61,833 bases of DNA, from positions 1-61,833 of the forward strand of contig JAIBCN010000005.1 of the NCBI GenBank assembly GCA_019694155.1. Reading direction: 5' to 3'. How positions within the stretch are numbered: the stretch's first letter is position 1; every line of letters begins with the position of its first letter. The notes below the pieces were generated by a model. It saw only the letters and a program-made list of their open reading frames with translations, ran no database searches and was not told the origin of the DNA. A program made the translations under genes and the position numbers. This stretch comes from Vicinamibacteria bacterium. Lineage in GTDB: Bacteria; Acidobacteriota; Vicinamibacteria; Fen-336; JAGNNV01. Below are positions 19,658-27,049 of this stretch, one piece after another.

Positions 19658-20203
19658 ATGGAACTGGTTCGATATTGCCCCGTCTGCGACGATGAGTTTC
19701 GTCCGGACATCACCGTGTGCTCCGACTGCGGAACGCCGCTGATCCTGCAGAAAGAGGGCCTGGGGGCGAAAGGCGTCGCGGATTCGCTCGCCGCCCAGCG
19801 CGGCGATGCCCCCTCCGTGCATGCCGAGTGGCGGACGGCGCTCGACGGGCTTCCCGTCTCCAATCTGGTTCCGGTACGCACCTTCGACTCCCTCAACGAC
19901 CTCGAACCCGCGGTCGCGGCTTTCGCGGAAATCGAACTGCCGTCGCGCGTGCTCGTGCAGAACGGCAGGTATCTCCTGCTCATCCGTCCCCAGGACGTGG
20001 CCGAGGCTCAGGGCGCGCTGCACCAGGCCCTGGTGGACGCCGACGACACCGCGGATCCCGCCTTCGACGCCCGGGCCGGCCGGTACTCGAATTGCCCGGC
20101 CTGCGGAGCCCGGCTTGCGGAGAACTTCAAGGGCGAGTGCCCCGAGTGCGGTCTGGAGTTGAGCGGTCCGGGCGTCACCGTCTCCATGCCCGAGGTCGAG
20201 TGA
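19658..20203 (+). CDS. Double zinc-ribbon protein with a DUF2007-like core
   Basis: A 181-residue cytoplasmic protein with a CxxC...CxxC ribbon at each end: YCPVCDDEFRPDITVCSDCGTPL at the N-terminus and CPACGARLAENFKGECPECGLEL at the C-terminus. Between them lies about 75 residues with VPVRTFDSLNDLEPAVAAFAEIELPSRV and LLIRPQDVAEAQGALHQAL. This beta-alpha-beta pattern resembles the DUF2007 'putative signal transducing' domain. Function is unknown; zinc binding is predicted from the cysteines. ATG 19658 was chosen because the first ribbon starts at once. The alpha/beta hydrolase gene follows after 31 bp. Confidence 0.7.
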   Translation: MELVRYCPVCDDEFRPDITVCSDCGTPLILQKEGLGAKGVADSLAAQRGDAPSVHAEWRTALDGLPVSNLVPVRTFDSLNDLEPAVAAFAEIELPSRVLVQNGRYLLLIRPQDVAEAQGALHQALVDADDTADPAFDARAGRYSNCPACGARLAENFKGECPECGLELSGPGVTVSMPEVE

Positions 20204-20234
20204 GCGGCTTCGACCCCGCGGCATCCGGCCCGCG

Positions 20235-20897
20235 ATGAGCGGCTTCAAGGAGACGGAGACCTTCGACTTCCAGGGCCCCGCCGGCCGGATCGAGGCGATT
20301 CTCAATCTGCCCCCCCAGGCGGTCGCACCTCGGGCGGCTGCCGTGATCTGCCACGCGCATCCCCTCCACGGCGGCATGATGCACTTCAAGGTGATCTTCC
20401 GCGCGGCGAAGGCCCTGCAGTCCCAGGGGGTCGCGGTGCTCCGCTTCAACTTCCGCGGCGTCGGACGGAGCGAAGGCGTCCATGACGGAGGCGTCGGCGA
20501 GCAGCAGGACGCGCGGGCCGCGCTCTCGGAGATGGAGCGGCGCTACCCAGGCCTGCCCCTTGTTCTGGGCGGCTTCTCCTTTGGCTCGGCGATGGCCGCC
20601 AAGGCGGCGCTCAAGGACACTCGGGTCAAGGCCGTCATCATCCTGGGCTTCCCCATCACCCGGCTCGATTCCACCGCGGATCTGACGCGCGTCCGCCAAC
20701 CCCGGCTCTTCGTTCAGGGCAGCGACGACGAATTCGGGCCGGGACCGGCGATCCGTGCGCTCGTGGAGACGCTGCCCGAGCCCAGGCGACTCGACGTGAT
20801 CGAACGAGCGGACCATTTCTTCGCCGGACGTCTCGATGAACTCCAGGCCTCGATCGAGGCCTGGGCGTCCGGAGCTCCGTGGGAGGCTCACCCGTGA
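20235..20897 (+). CDS. Alpha/beta hydrolase (dienelactone-hydrolase-like)
   Basis: A 220-residue alpha/beta hydrolase. The oxyanion region reads ICHAHPLHGGMMHFKV, followed by VAVLRFNFRGVGRSEG. The nucleophile elbow is GGFSFGSAMA, the acid is probably the Asp of GSDDEFGP and the His lies in RADHFFAGR, so a complete triad is present. The family (COG2945-like) includes carboxylesterases of unknown substrate. Its TGA overlaps the GTG start of the isochorismatase-like gene, so both are read from one message with the zinc-ribbon gene upstream. Confidence 0.8.
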   Translation: MSGFKETETFDFQGPAGRIEAILNLPPQAVAPRAAAVICHAHPLHGGMMHFKVIFRAAKALQSQGVAVLRFNFRGVGRSEGVHDGGVGEQQDARAALSEMERRYPGLPLVLGGFSFGSAMAAKAALKDTRVKAVIILGFPITRLDSTADLTRVRQPRLFVQGSDDEFGPGPAIRALVETLPEPRRLDVIERADHFFAGRLDELQASIEAWASGAPWEAHP

Positions 20898-21442
20898 TTT
20901 CCCGTCTCGAGGCGAAAGACACCGCGCTCGTCGTGGTCGACATGCAGGAACGCCTGCTCCCCATCGTCCACGAAGGGGACCGCGTCACCGCCGCCGTCCG
21001 GCTCCTCCTCCACGCCGCGCGGACGCTGGAGCTGCCGGTGATCATGACCACGCAGTACCGCAAGGGCCTCGGCCCCACCCACGCCGATGTGGCCGAAGTC
21101 GCGCCGGAAGGAACGGCCATCGACAAGCTCACCTTCAGTTGCTTCGGCTCGCCCGAGTTCAAGACCGCCGTCGCCGCCACCGGGCGCCACACCCTGCTGC
21201 TGTGCGGCGTGGAGGCCCACATCTGCGTCTTGCAGACCGGACTCGACGCTCTGGCTTCGGGCTACCAGGTGCACGTGATCACCGACGCCACAGGCTCGCG
21301 CAACCCCGCCAATGCAATCCTCGGCCATCGACGGCTCGAGAACGCGGGCGCGGTCCTCTCCGGCGCCGAAATGGCGATCTATGAACTGCTGGGCGCGTCC
21401 GGCACTCCGGCCTTCAAGGCGCTCCTCCCGCATTTCAAGTAA
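20894..21442 (+). CDS. Isochorismatase-like cysteine hydrolase
   Basis: A 182-residue member of the isochorismatase superfamily. The triad is visible: Asp in VVVDMQERLLP, Lys in AIDKLTFSCF and Cys in CGVEAHICVLQT (about C111). The cis-peptide loop follows this Cys. Members include nicotinamidases and N-carbamoylsarcosine amidases, but this YcaC-like compact form cannot be assigned a substrate. GTG 20894 overlaps the upstream stop and has GGGAGG (20880-20886) at good spacing. A GTG at 20879 is a less likely start. Confidence 0.82.
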   Translation: MISRLEAKDTALVVVDMQERLLPIVHEGDRVTAAVRLLLHAARTLELPVIMTTQYRKGLGPTHADVAEVAPEGTAIDKLTFSCFGSPEFKTAVAATGRHTLLLCGVEAHICVLQTGLDALASGYQVHVITDATGSRNPANAILGHRRLENAGAVLSGAEMAIYELLGASGTPAFKALLPHFK

Positions 21443-21482
21443 CGCCGGGCGCAGTCCCCCTTCGCTCCCCCGCCTTCCTCGA

Positions 21483-21498
21483 TAAGCTTGGGTTCATC
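21483..21498 (+). promoter_or_regulatory. Leaderless-type -10 hexamer TAAGCT for the omega-aminotransferase gene
   Basis: TAAGCT (21483-21488) is followed by 10 nt (TGGGTTCATC) and ATG 21499. No purine-rich Shine-Dalgarno with workable spacing is present. Confidence 0.4.
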
Positions 21499-22818
21499 AT
21501 GACCACGACCACCGCCCTCGACCTCGATGCCTTCTGGATGCCCTTCACGGCGAACCGACAGTTCAAGCAGGCGCCGCGCATGCTGGTCAAAGCGGAAGGA
21601 ATGCACTACACCTCCGACGATGGTCGAAAGGTCCTCGATGGAACAGCCGGGTTGTGGTGCGTGAACGCCGGCCACTGCCGGCCGACCATCGTGGAGGCGG
21701 TGCGGCGTCAGGTCGGCGAACTCGACTATGCGCCGCCCTTCCAGATGGGCCACCCCAAGGCCTTCGAGCTCGCGAATCAGGTGGCCCGGATCCTGCCCGC
21801 CTCCCACAAGCACGTCTTCTTCGTGAATTCGGGCTCGGAAGGCGTCGATACCGCGCTCAAGATCGCGCTCGCCTACCATCGCGTCAAGGGCGAGGGCGCG
21901 CGGCAACGGCTGATCGGCCGTGAGCGCGGCTACCACGGCGTCGGCTTCGGCGGCATTTCCGTGGGCGGCATGGTGAACAACCGCAAGACGTTCGGCTCCA
22001 TGCTCGCCGGCGTGGATCACCTCCGCCATACCCACGACCTCGCGCGCAACGCGTTCACCAAGGGTCAACCCGAGCACGGGGTCGAACTCGCCGAGGACCT
22101 CGAGCGCCTCGTCGCTCTCCATGACGCGTCGACTATCGCCGCGGTGATCGTCGAGCCGATGGCGGGTTCGACCGGCGTCCTGCTTCCGCCGAAGGGATAC
22201 CTGCAGCGGCTTCGCGAGATCTGCGACAAGCACGGCATCCTTCTGATCTTCGACGAGGTCATCTCGGGATTCGGCCGTCTCGGCGCCCCCTTCGCCTTCG
22301 ACAAGTTCGGCGTGACTCCGGACATGGTGGTGGTCGCCAAGGGGCTTACCAACGGCACCGTGCCCATGGGCGCGGTGTTCGCGAGCGATAAGGTCCACGA
22401 CGCCTTCATGACCGGCCCCGAGGGCGCCATTGAGCTCTTCCACGGGTACACGTATTCAGGACACCCAGTGGCCGCGGCCGCGGGCATCGCGACTCTCGAC
22501 ATCTATCGGACCGAGCGGCTCTTCGAGCGCGCGAACGAGCTGGCACCCTACTGGGAGGAGACCATCCACTCCCTTCGCGGCACGGCCAATGTCATCGACA
22601 TCCGGAACATGGGCCTTGTGGCTGGCGTCGAACTGGCATCCATTCCGGGCAAGGTGGGCGCCCGCGCCTACGATGTTTTCGTGCGCGCCTTCAAGAAGGG
22701 CCTCCTCATCCGCACCACAGGCGACATCATCGCTTTGTCTCCGCCGCTGATCATCGAAAAGGCCCACATCGACGAGGTCGCGAACAAGCTGTCCGAGGCC
22801 ATCAGGGAAGCCGCCTGA
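21499..22818 (+). CDS. Omega-amino acid:pyruvate aminotransferase family (class III, PLP)
   Basis: A 439-residue class III aminotransferase. FWMPFTANRQFKQAPRMLVKAEGMHY and LDGTAGLWCVNAGHCRP are typical of beta-alanine/omega-amino acid:pyruvate transaminases. FVNSGSEGVDTALKIA binds the PLP phosphate, LIFDEVISGFGRLG contains the PLP-pairing Asp and VVAKGLTNGTVPMGAV the Schiff-base Lys. FHGYTYSGHPVAAAAG completes the site. The likely reaction moves an amino group from a terminal amine (beta-alanine, taurine or a similar compound) to pyruvate. The resulting aldehyde could feed the acylating dehydrogenase at 25497, though the genes are not adjacent. Confidence 0.85.
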   Translation: MTTTTALDLDAFWMPFTANRQFKQAPRMLVKAEGMHYTSDDGRKVLDGTAGLWCVNAGHCRPTIVEAVRRQVGELDYAPPFQMGHPKAFELANQVARILPASHKHVFFVNSGSEGVDTALKIALAYHRVKGEGARQRLIGRERGYHGVGFGGISVGGMVNNRKTFGSMLAGVDHLRHTHDLARNAFTKGQPEHGVELAEDLERLVALHDASTIAAVIVEPMAGSTGVLLPPKGYLQRLREICDKHGILLIFDEVISGFGRLGAPFAFDKFGVTPDMVVVAKGLTNGTVPMGAVFASDKVHDAFMTGPEGAIELFHGYTYSGHPVAAAAGIATLDIYRTERLFERANELAPYWEETIHSLRGTANVIDIRNMGLVAGVELASIPGKVGARAYDVFVRAFKKGLLIRTTGDIIALSPPLIIEKAHIDEVANKLSEAIREAA

Positions 22819-22842
22819 GGCCGCGCGGGGCCTAGGGCCGCT

Positions 22843-23325
22843 CTAGAACTCGCAGCCGAAATCGACGATCAGGTCACCTTTCAGGCGCTGCGCCACCCCG
22901 CGGCAGGAGAGCCCCGCCGCGAGTTTTCCATCCTGCATCTTCTCGAGCTCCAGCCACCGCACGCGGTGGACGTGGAGTTCCCGCATCAATCGCTCCTGCT
23001 GATCCGCGGGGACATGGACGTCGACGCAGGCCAGATACTTTTCCACGAACTTGTCGCACTCCGGCACCCCGAGCGGAGTGAGGGGAGGGGGCTTGGGCAC
23101 ACCGGCGTCCTCACCGGACGCATCTCCCTCCGCAGGAGGGGTCGGGGGCTCCGCGGACGCCGGCGCGGCTGCGGGCGTCTCGACCGGAACCGGCTGGCCG
23201 GCCTCGTGTCCCTCGGCGGGCGCGGCGGCGGGCGCTGGAGTTTCCCTCGAAACTCCGCCACAGCCGACAATGAGAGAGGCAACCAGCATGACTGGCGTGA
23301 GGACGCGAAGACGGGGCCGGTTCAT
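22843..23325 (-). CDS. Putative lipoprotein, Pro/Ala-rich, unknown function
   Basis: A 160-residue protein with a lipoprotein signal: a basic NRPRLR, a hydrophobic VLTPVMLVASLIVG and Cys, with lipobox IVGC. A Pro/Ala/Glu-rich linker of about 60 residues would tether a C-terminal domain of about 80 residues with four cysteines (VPECDKFVEKYLACVDVHVP, GLSCRGVAQ and a final GCEF), which may form two disulfides. I recognise no family. ATG 23325 was chosen because it begins the signal; a TTG at 23337 is possible. It lies 14 bp after the FMO gene and is probably cotranscribed with it. Confidence 0.6.
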   Translation of the reverse strand: MNRPRLRVLTPVMLVASLIVGCGGVSRETPAPAAAPAEGHEAGQPVPVETPAAAPASAEPPTPPAEGDASGEDAGVPKPPPLTPLGVPECDKFVEKYLACVDVHVPADQQERLMRELHVHRVRWLELEKMQDGKLAAGLSCRGVAQRLKGDLIVDFGCEF

Positions 23326-23339
23326 GGAAGGAGTCAAGG

Positions 23340-24623
23340 CTATCCCGTCCGAAGCGACGACAGAAGCCGATCGACATACGCGCGGTAGGGCCGCGTCTTG
23401 AGGTAGTTCGACATGCGGCGAACGTTCTGGTAGCGCACGCCTCCGCTGAAATCCGGAGCCTTGCCCGAAAGCGCGGCCTCGAACCGAGGTATCTCGTTCC
23501 CCCTTCGACGGGCGTCCAGCACCCTCGCCACGAGTTCGGCCTGCCGGTCAAGCAGCGGATAAGCCCCTCCATCCGCGGTGAAGTGCCCGAGGACGAAAAG
23601 GTCCCTTTCGCGCCTGTGAAAGACGTTGAGAAAGAGCGGCGAGACATCATCATCGGCGAGCGTGCCCGCGGGGAGAAAAGGCACGCCGCGAACATAGCCC
23701 GTGGCCAGCACCACGAGGTCGACGGTTTCCACTCTTCCATCCGCGAAGACCACCTCGCGTCCTCGAAACTCCCGGACATCGCCGCGCGCCTCGATGTCGC
23801 CGTGCTGAAGGGCATGGAGTATCTGGGTGTTCATCACGGGATGCGATTCGAGGATCGAGTGATCGGGCTGCGGCAGTCCCAGGCGGGTCACGTCCCCATT
23901 GAGGAGACGCAGCAGGCCCTGCAGGATCGGCCGCTCGATGAAGTAAGGCAGGTGCGGCCCGTCCTCGTCGAACACGTCGGCCGGCTTGCCGAAGATGTGC
24001 TTGGGGATGAAGTAGTAGCCGCGGCGCAGGCTGATCCAGGCCCGGCTCGCGGCCCGGCTCGCGTCGCAGGCGATGTCGCAGCCGGAGTTCCCCGCGCCCA
24101 CGATAAGAACCCTCCGGCCTTCGAACTGCCGCGGATGCTTGTACTCGCGCGAGTGGATGATGTCGCCGGCGAAGGTCCCCGGGAACGCGGGCATGAACGG
24201 ACGCCATTCGCAGCCCACGGCGCTGATGAGCCCCGCATAGGCGCGCTCGGAGCCGTCCGCGAAGCGAACGACCCATCGGCCCCGATCGGGGCGCGCGGCT
24301 TGGATCGAAACACCGAACTTGAAGAGCGGCCGGAGTTCGAAGCGCTCGGCATACCCCTCGAGATACCGAAGGATCTGCCGGTGCGATGGGTAGTCCGGAT
24401 AGGACTCGGGCATCGGGAAGTCGCGAAATCCTGAGAGCGACTTCGAGGAAATGAAATGGGCCGATTCGTACATCGGCGACCCTGGGAAGGCGATGTTCCA
24501 GATGCCTCCCACATCGGGGTGGCGCTCGAACCCCTCGAACGGCACGTCGAGCGCCTTGAGCCAGCGCGCCGCCGCGAGGCCTGCCGGGCCGGCCCCGACC
24601 AGGCAGTAAGGAAGTCTCTCCAT
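23340..24623 (-). CDS. Flavin-containing monooxygenase (FMO/BVMO class B)
   Basis: A 427-residue FMO. The FAD Rossmann motif is VGAGPAGLAAARWL near the N-terminus. The class B fingerprint F-x-G-x3-H-x3-Y reads FAGDIIHSREY, and the NADPH motif is VGAGNSGCDIA. LVVLATGYVRGVPFLP is the third FMO signature. It should use NADPH and O2 to oxygenate a soft nucleophile (N or S) or a ketone; the substrate is unknown. TATCCT lies 10 nt before ATG 24623 with no Shine-Dalgarno. The next gene on the same strand encodes the lipoprotein. Confidence 0.88.
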   Translation of the reverse strand: MERLPYCLVGAGPAGLAAARWLKALDVPFEGFERHPDVGGIWNIAFPGSPMYESAHFISSKSLSGFRDFPMPESYPDYPSHRQILRYLEGYAERFELRPLFKFGVSIQAARPDRGRWVVRFADGSERAYAGLISAVGCEWRPFMPAFPGTFAGDIIHSREYKHPRQFEGRRVLIVGAGNSGCDIACDASRAASRAWISLRRGYYFIPKHIFGKPADVFDEDGPHLPYFIERPILQGLLRLLNGDVTRLGLPQPDHSILESHPVMNTQILHALQHGDIEARGDVREFRGREVVFADGRVETVDLVVLATGYVRGVPFLPAGTLADDDVSPLFLNVFHRRERDLFVLGHFTADGGAYPLLDRQAELVARVLDARRRGNEIPRFEAALSGKAPDFSGGVRYQNVRRMSNYLKTRPYRAYVDRLLSSLRTG

Positions 24624-24639
24624 GGGGACGCGAAGGATA
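24624..24639 (-). promoter_or_regulatory. Leaderless-type -10 hexamer TATCCT for the FMO gene
   Basis: On the minus strand TATCCT (24639-24634) is followed by a 10-nt C-rich gap and the ATG. It lies in the 39-bp space between the FMO and methyltransferase genes, implying that FMO has its own promoter. Confidence 0.4.
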
Positions 24640-24662
24640 GCGTCCTGGAGCGCCCTTCCGGA

Positions 24663-25388
24663 TCAGGCCGGGCGGAGGCCCGCGAACACGTCGCGACGCA
24701 GCACGGGGTCGTCGATGCACCGCGGCTTGAACCCGGCGGCGCGAAAGGCCCGCAGCCACTCCGCCTTTGAGAAAAGGCCGAACTCGTGGACATCCTGGTG
24801 GGCTTTGACCCGTCCCGCCGAGTCGCGCAGGAGATAGACGAAATGGACCTCGTACCTGCTGTCGCCCGGGTCCGGATCGAAGTTCCATTCCAGGTAGCGA
24901 AGACCGCGGTCGAGGCCGTCGTTGCCGCCGTGATGCGTGAGGGGCGCGTAGGTTTCGCGCGTGCAATCGGGCGCCACCAGCGCGGCGCCGCCGGGCCGGG
25001 TGTGCACGAATGCGGTGCGGAGCGCGCGCACGAGGTCGCGCTCGGTCGTCATGTGCATGATGGCGTCGTGAATGAAGACGCGATCGAAAGTGCGTCCCAG
25101 GCGGATCGTGCGCATGTCGCCCTGCACGTGCGCGCACTCCGGATTGAGCCGTCGACTGGTCTCGATCATCCCCGCCGACAGGTCCACGAGGGTGATGTCG
25201 AACCACTTCTTCAGATAAGAGGCGTTGTTCCCCCCACCCGATCCCAGTTCGAGGAGCGTCTTCGCGGGGCGGTTGCCGCAGGAGGTCAGGAGCCGTCGGA
25301 ACGGCCGCGTTTCGAGGCGATAGTCGGCGGGGCTCGAGAACAGATGCCACCAGGGGGCCAGGTCGCGGTAAAGGAGAGGCGGTTTCAC
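24663..25388 (-). CDS. SAM-dependent class I methyltransferase
   Basis: A 241-residue methyltransferase. Motif I is LLELGSGGGNNASYL, the acidic residue after beta2 is in ITLVDLSAGMIE, and motif II/III is VQGDMRTIRLGRTFDRVFIHDAIMHM. The C-terminal half has strand-rich elements (GLRYLEWNFDPDPGDSRYEVHFVYLLR) seen in small-molecule methyltransferases. The substrate is unknown. GTG 25388 was chosen as start because VKPPLLYRDLAPWWHLFSSP is the usual opening of this family and a TAACGT hexamer lies 11 nt before it. Confidence 0.8.
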   Translation of the reverse strand: MKPPLLYRDLAPWWHLFSSPADYRLETRPFRRLLTSCGNRPAKTLLELGSGGGNNASYLKKWFDITLVDLSAGMIETSRRLNPECAHVQGDMRTIRLGRTFDRVFIHDAIMHMTTERDLVRALRTAFVHTRPGGAALVAPDCTRETYAPLTHHGGNDGLDRGLRYLEWNFDPDPGDSRYEVHFVYLLRDSAGRVKAHQDVHEFGLFSKAEWLRAFRAAGFKPRCIDDPVLRRDVFAGLRPA

Positions 25389-25405
25389 GGTGGAGCCGGA
25401 CGTTA
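25389..25405 (-). promoter_or_regulatory. Leaderless-type -10 hexamer TAACGT for the methyltransferase gene
   Basis: On the minus strand TAACGT (25405-25400) is followed by 11 nt and GTG 25388. The short divergent region shared with the aldehyde dehydrogenase shows no clear plus-strand promoter. Confidence 0.35.
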
Positions 25406-25496
25406 ATCGAAGGCGTGCCAGTTGATCTTCTCGTCCGAACGCGGTCAACTCCACATCGTGGCAGCCGAAACGAACCAGGCGAACGACCGGGCGGCG

Positions 25497-27014
25497 ATGA
25501 GCGAAGCCGCGGAGAAGGTCGCGCGCGCCCACGCTTCCCTCGCCGCCATGCGATCGCTGACCCAGGCCAGCGTAGACGGCATCGTGGCCGCCATGTCGCG
25601 CGCGGCCATTCCCGAGGCGGCGCGACTGGCCGAACTGGCGAACCGCGAGACGGGCTACGGGAACGTGGCGGACAAGACCACGAAGAACCTCTTCGCCTCG
25701 GAGCGGGTCGGAAACCACATCGCCTCCCTGAAGACGGTGGGGGTCATCCGGGACGACGAATCCACCGGCATCACGGAGATCGGCGAGCCCATGGGCGTGC
25801 TCGCCGCCATCGTCCCGTCGACGAACCCGACGTCCACCGCGATCTTCAAGGCTCTGATAGGGATCAAGGCGCGGTGCCCCGTCGTTCTCTCACCGCATCC
25901 CTCCGCCCGACAATGCGTGATCGAGTCCTTTGCGGTGATCGAGAAAGCCGCGCGGGCGAGCGGTCTTCCCGAGGGCGCCCTCCAGTGCCTGGAGACCGTC
26001 TCTCTGGCCGCCACCGAATCGCTCATGAAGAGCCGGCATACCGCGGTCATTCTCGCCACCGGGGGCATCGGCCTCGTGCGGGCCGCGTATTCCTCGGGAA
26101 AGCCGGCCTATGGCGTGGGCCCGGGGAACGTGCCCGTCTACGTCCACTCGTCGGCGGACACCGCACGCGCGGTGCGGGACGTCATCGCGGGCAAGACGTT
26201 CGACTTCGGGACCCTCTGCTCGTCGGAGCAGGCACTCGTCTTCGACTCCTCGATCCGCCCCGCGGTCATGAAGGGCCTCGAGACGGAGCGCGTCCACGTT
26301 CTTTCGGCCGAGGAGGCGGCGAAGATCGCCGCGTTCGTGATCGGCGATCGCGGCCTCGTGAACGCGCGGGCCGTCGGTCGCTCCCCGCAGGCCCTCGCCG
26401 AGGCTGCAGGTTTCCGCACCGATCCGGGAACGAGGGCCCTCGCCGCCCACGTCCCTGGGGTCGGTCGCGACCATCCTTTGTCCGCCGAGAAGCTCTGTCC
26501 GGTCATCGCCCTCTATGAAGTCAGTGGGCCCGATGACGGCATCCGCCGCTGTCAGGAACTGCTTGGCTTCGGCGGCACAGGTCACACTGTCGGCATCCAC
26601 GCCGCTGAGGAAGACCTGCTCCGGCGCTTCGCCCTGGCCCAGCCCGCATCGCGGGTCATCGCGAACTCGCAGACGTCGATGGGGGCCACCGGGCATACCA
26701 CCGGACTGCAACCCTCCCTCTCCCTCGGCTGTGGCGCCGCGGCGGGCAACATCACCTCGGACAACATCACCCCCCTCCACCTCATCAACATCAAGCGTCT
26801 CGCCCGGGTGCGACCCCACGGGGCCCAGACCGGCGAGAGCCGCCCCGCGGCCACCGCCCCGAAAGCCGAACCCGTGGACTTCGTTTGCGAGGACGACGTG
26901 CGCCGAGCCAGGCGGGAGGGGCGCCGCATCTACCTCTCCGAAAGGGCCCTCGTGACGCCCGCGGCCCGCGACGCAGCCCAGGGTACGGATATCCTGGTGG
27001 GGGCCCGGTCGTGA
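25497..27014 (+). CDS. CoA-acylating aldehyde dehydrogenase (AdhE N-domain / SauS / EutE type)
   Basis: A 505-residue enzyme closely patterned on the ALDH half of AdhE: EPMGVLAAIVPSTNPTSTAIFKALIGIKAR, ILATGGIGLVRAAYSSGKPAYGVGPGNVP and the catalytic Cys in FDFGTLCSSEQ. It should convert an aldehyde plus CoA and NAD(P)+ to an acyl-CoA. Acetaldehyde, malonate semialdehyde and sulfoacetaldehyde are possible substrates. The C-terminus has an extra segment of about 60 residues rich in Arg (EDDVRRARREGRRIYLSERALV) not found in AdhE. The start is uncertain: ATG 25497 or GTG 25458; TTG 25422 is the longest frame. Confidence 0.82.
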   Translation: MSEAAEKVARAHASLAAMRSLTQASVDGIVAAMSRAAIPEAARLAELANRETGYGNVADKTTKNLFASERVGNHIASLKTVGVIRDDESTGITEIGEPMGVLAAIVPSTNPTSTAIFKALIGIKARCPVVLSPHPSARQCVIESFAVIEKAARASGLPEGALQCLETVSLAATESLMKSRHTAVILATGGIGLVRAAYSSGKPAYGVGPGNVPVYVHSSADTARAVRDVIAGKTFDFGTLCSSEQALVFDSSIRPAVMKGLETERVHVLSAEEAAKIAAFVIGDRGLVNARAVGRSPQALAEAAGFRTDPGTRALAAHVPGVGRDHPLSAEKLCPVIALYEVSGPDDGIRRCQELLGFGGTGHTVGIHAAEEDLLRRFALAQPASRVIANSQTSMGATGHTTGLQPSLSLGCGAAAGNITSDNITPLHLINIKRLARVRPHGAQTGESRPAATAPKAEPVDFVCEDDVRRARREGRRIYLSERALVTPAARDAAQGTDILVGARS

Positions 27015-27035
27015 GCGCCCGTCAACCGGCCTTGA

Positions 27036-27049
27036 TAGACTATCCCCGC
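27036..27049 (+). promoter_or_regulatory. Leaderless-type -10 hexamer TAGACT for the transglycosylase gene
   Basis: TAGACT (27036-27041) leaves 8 nt to ATG 27050. The gap (ATCCCCGC) has no Shine-Dalgarno. It lies 21 bp after the dehydrogenase stop, so the transglycosylase appears to have its own promoter. Confidence 0.4.
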
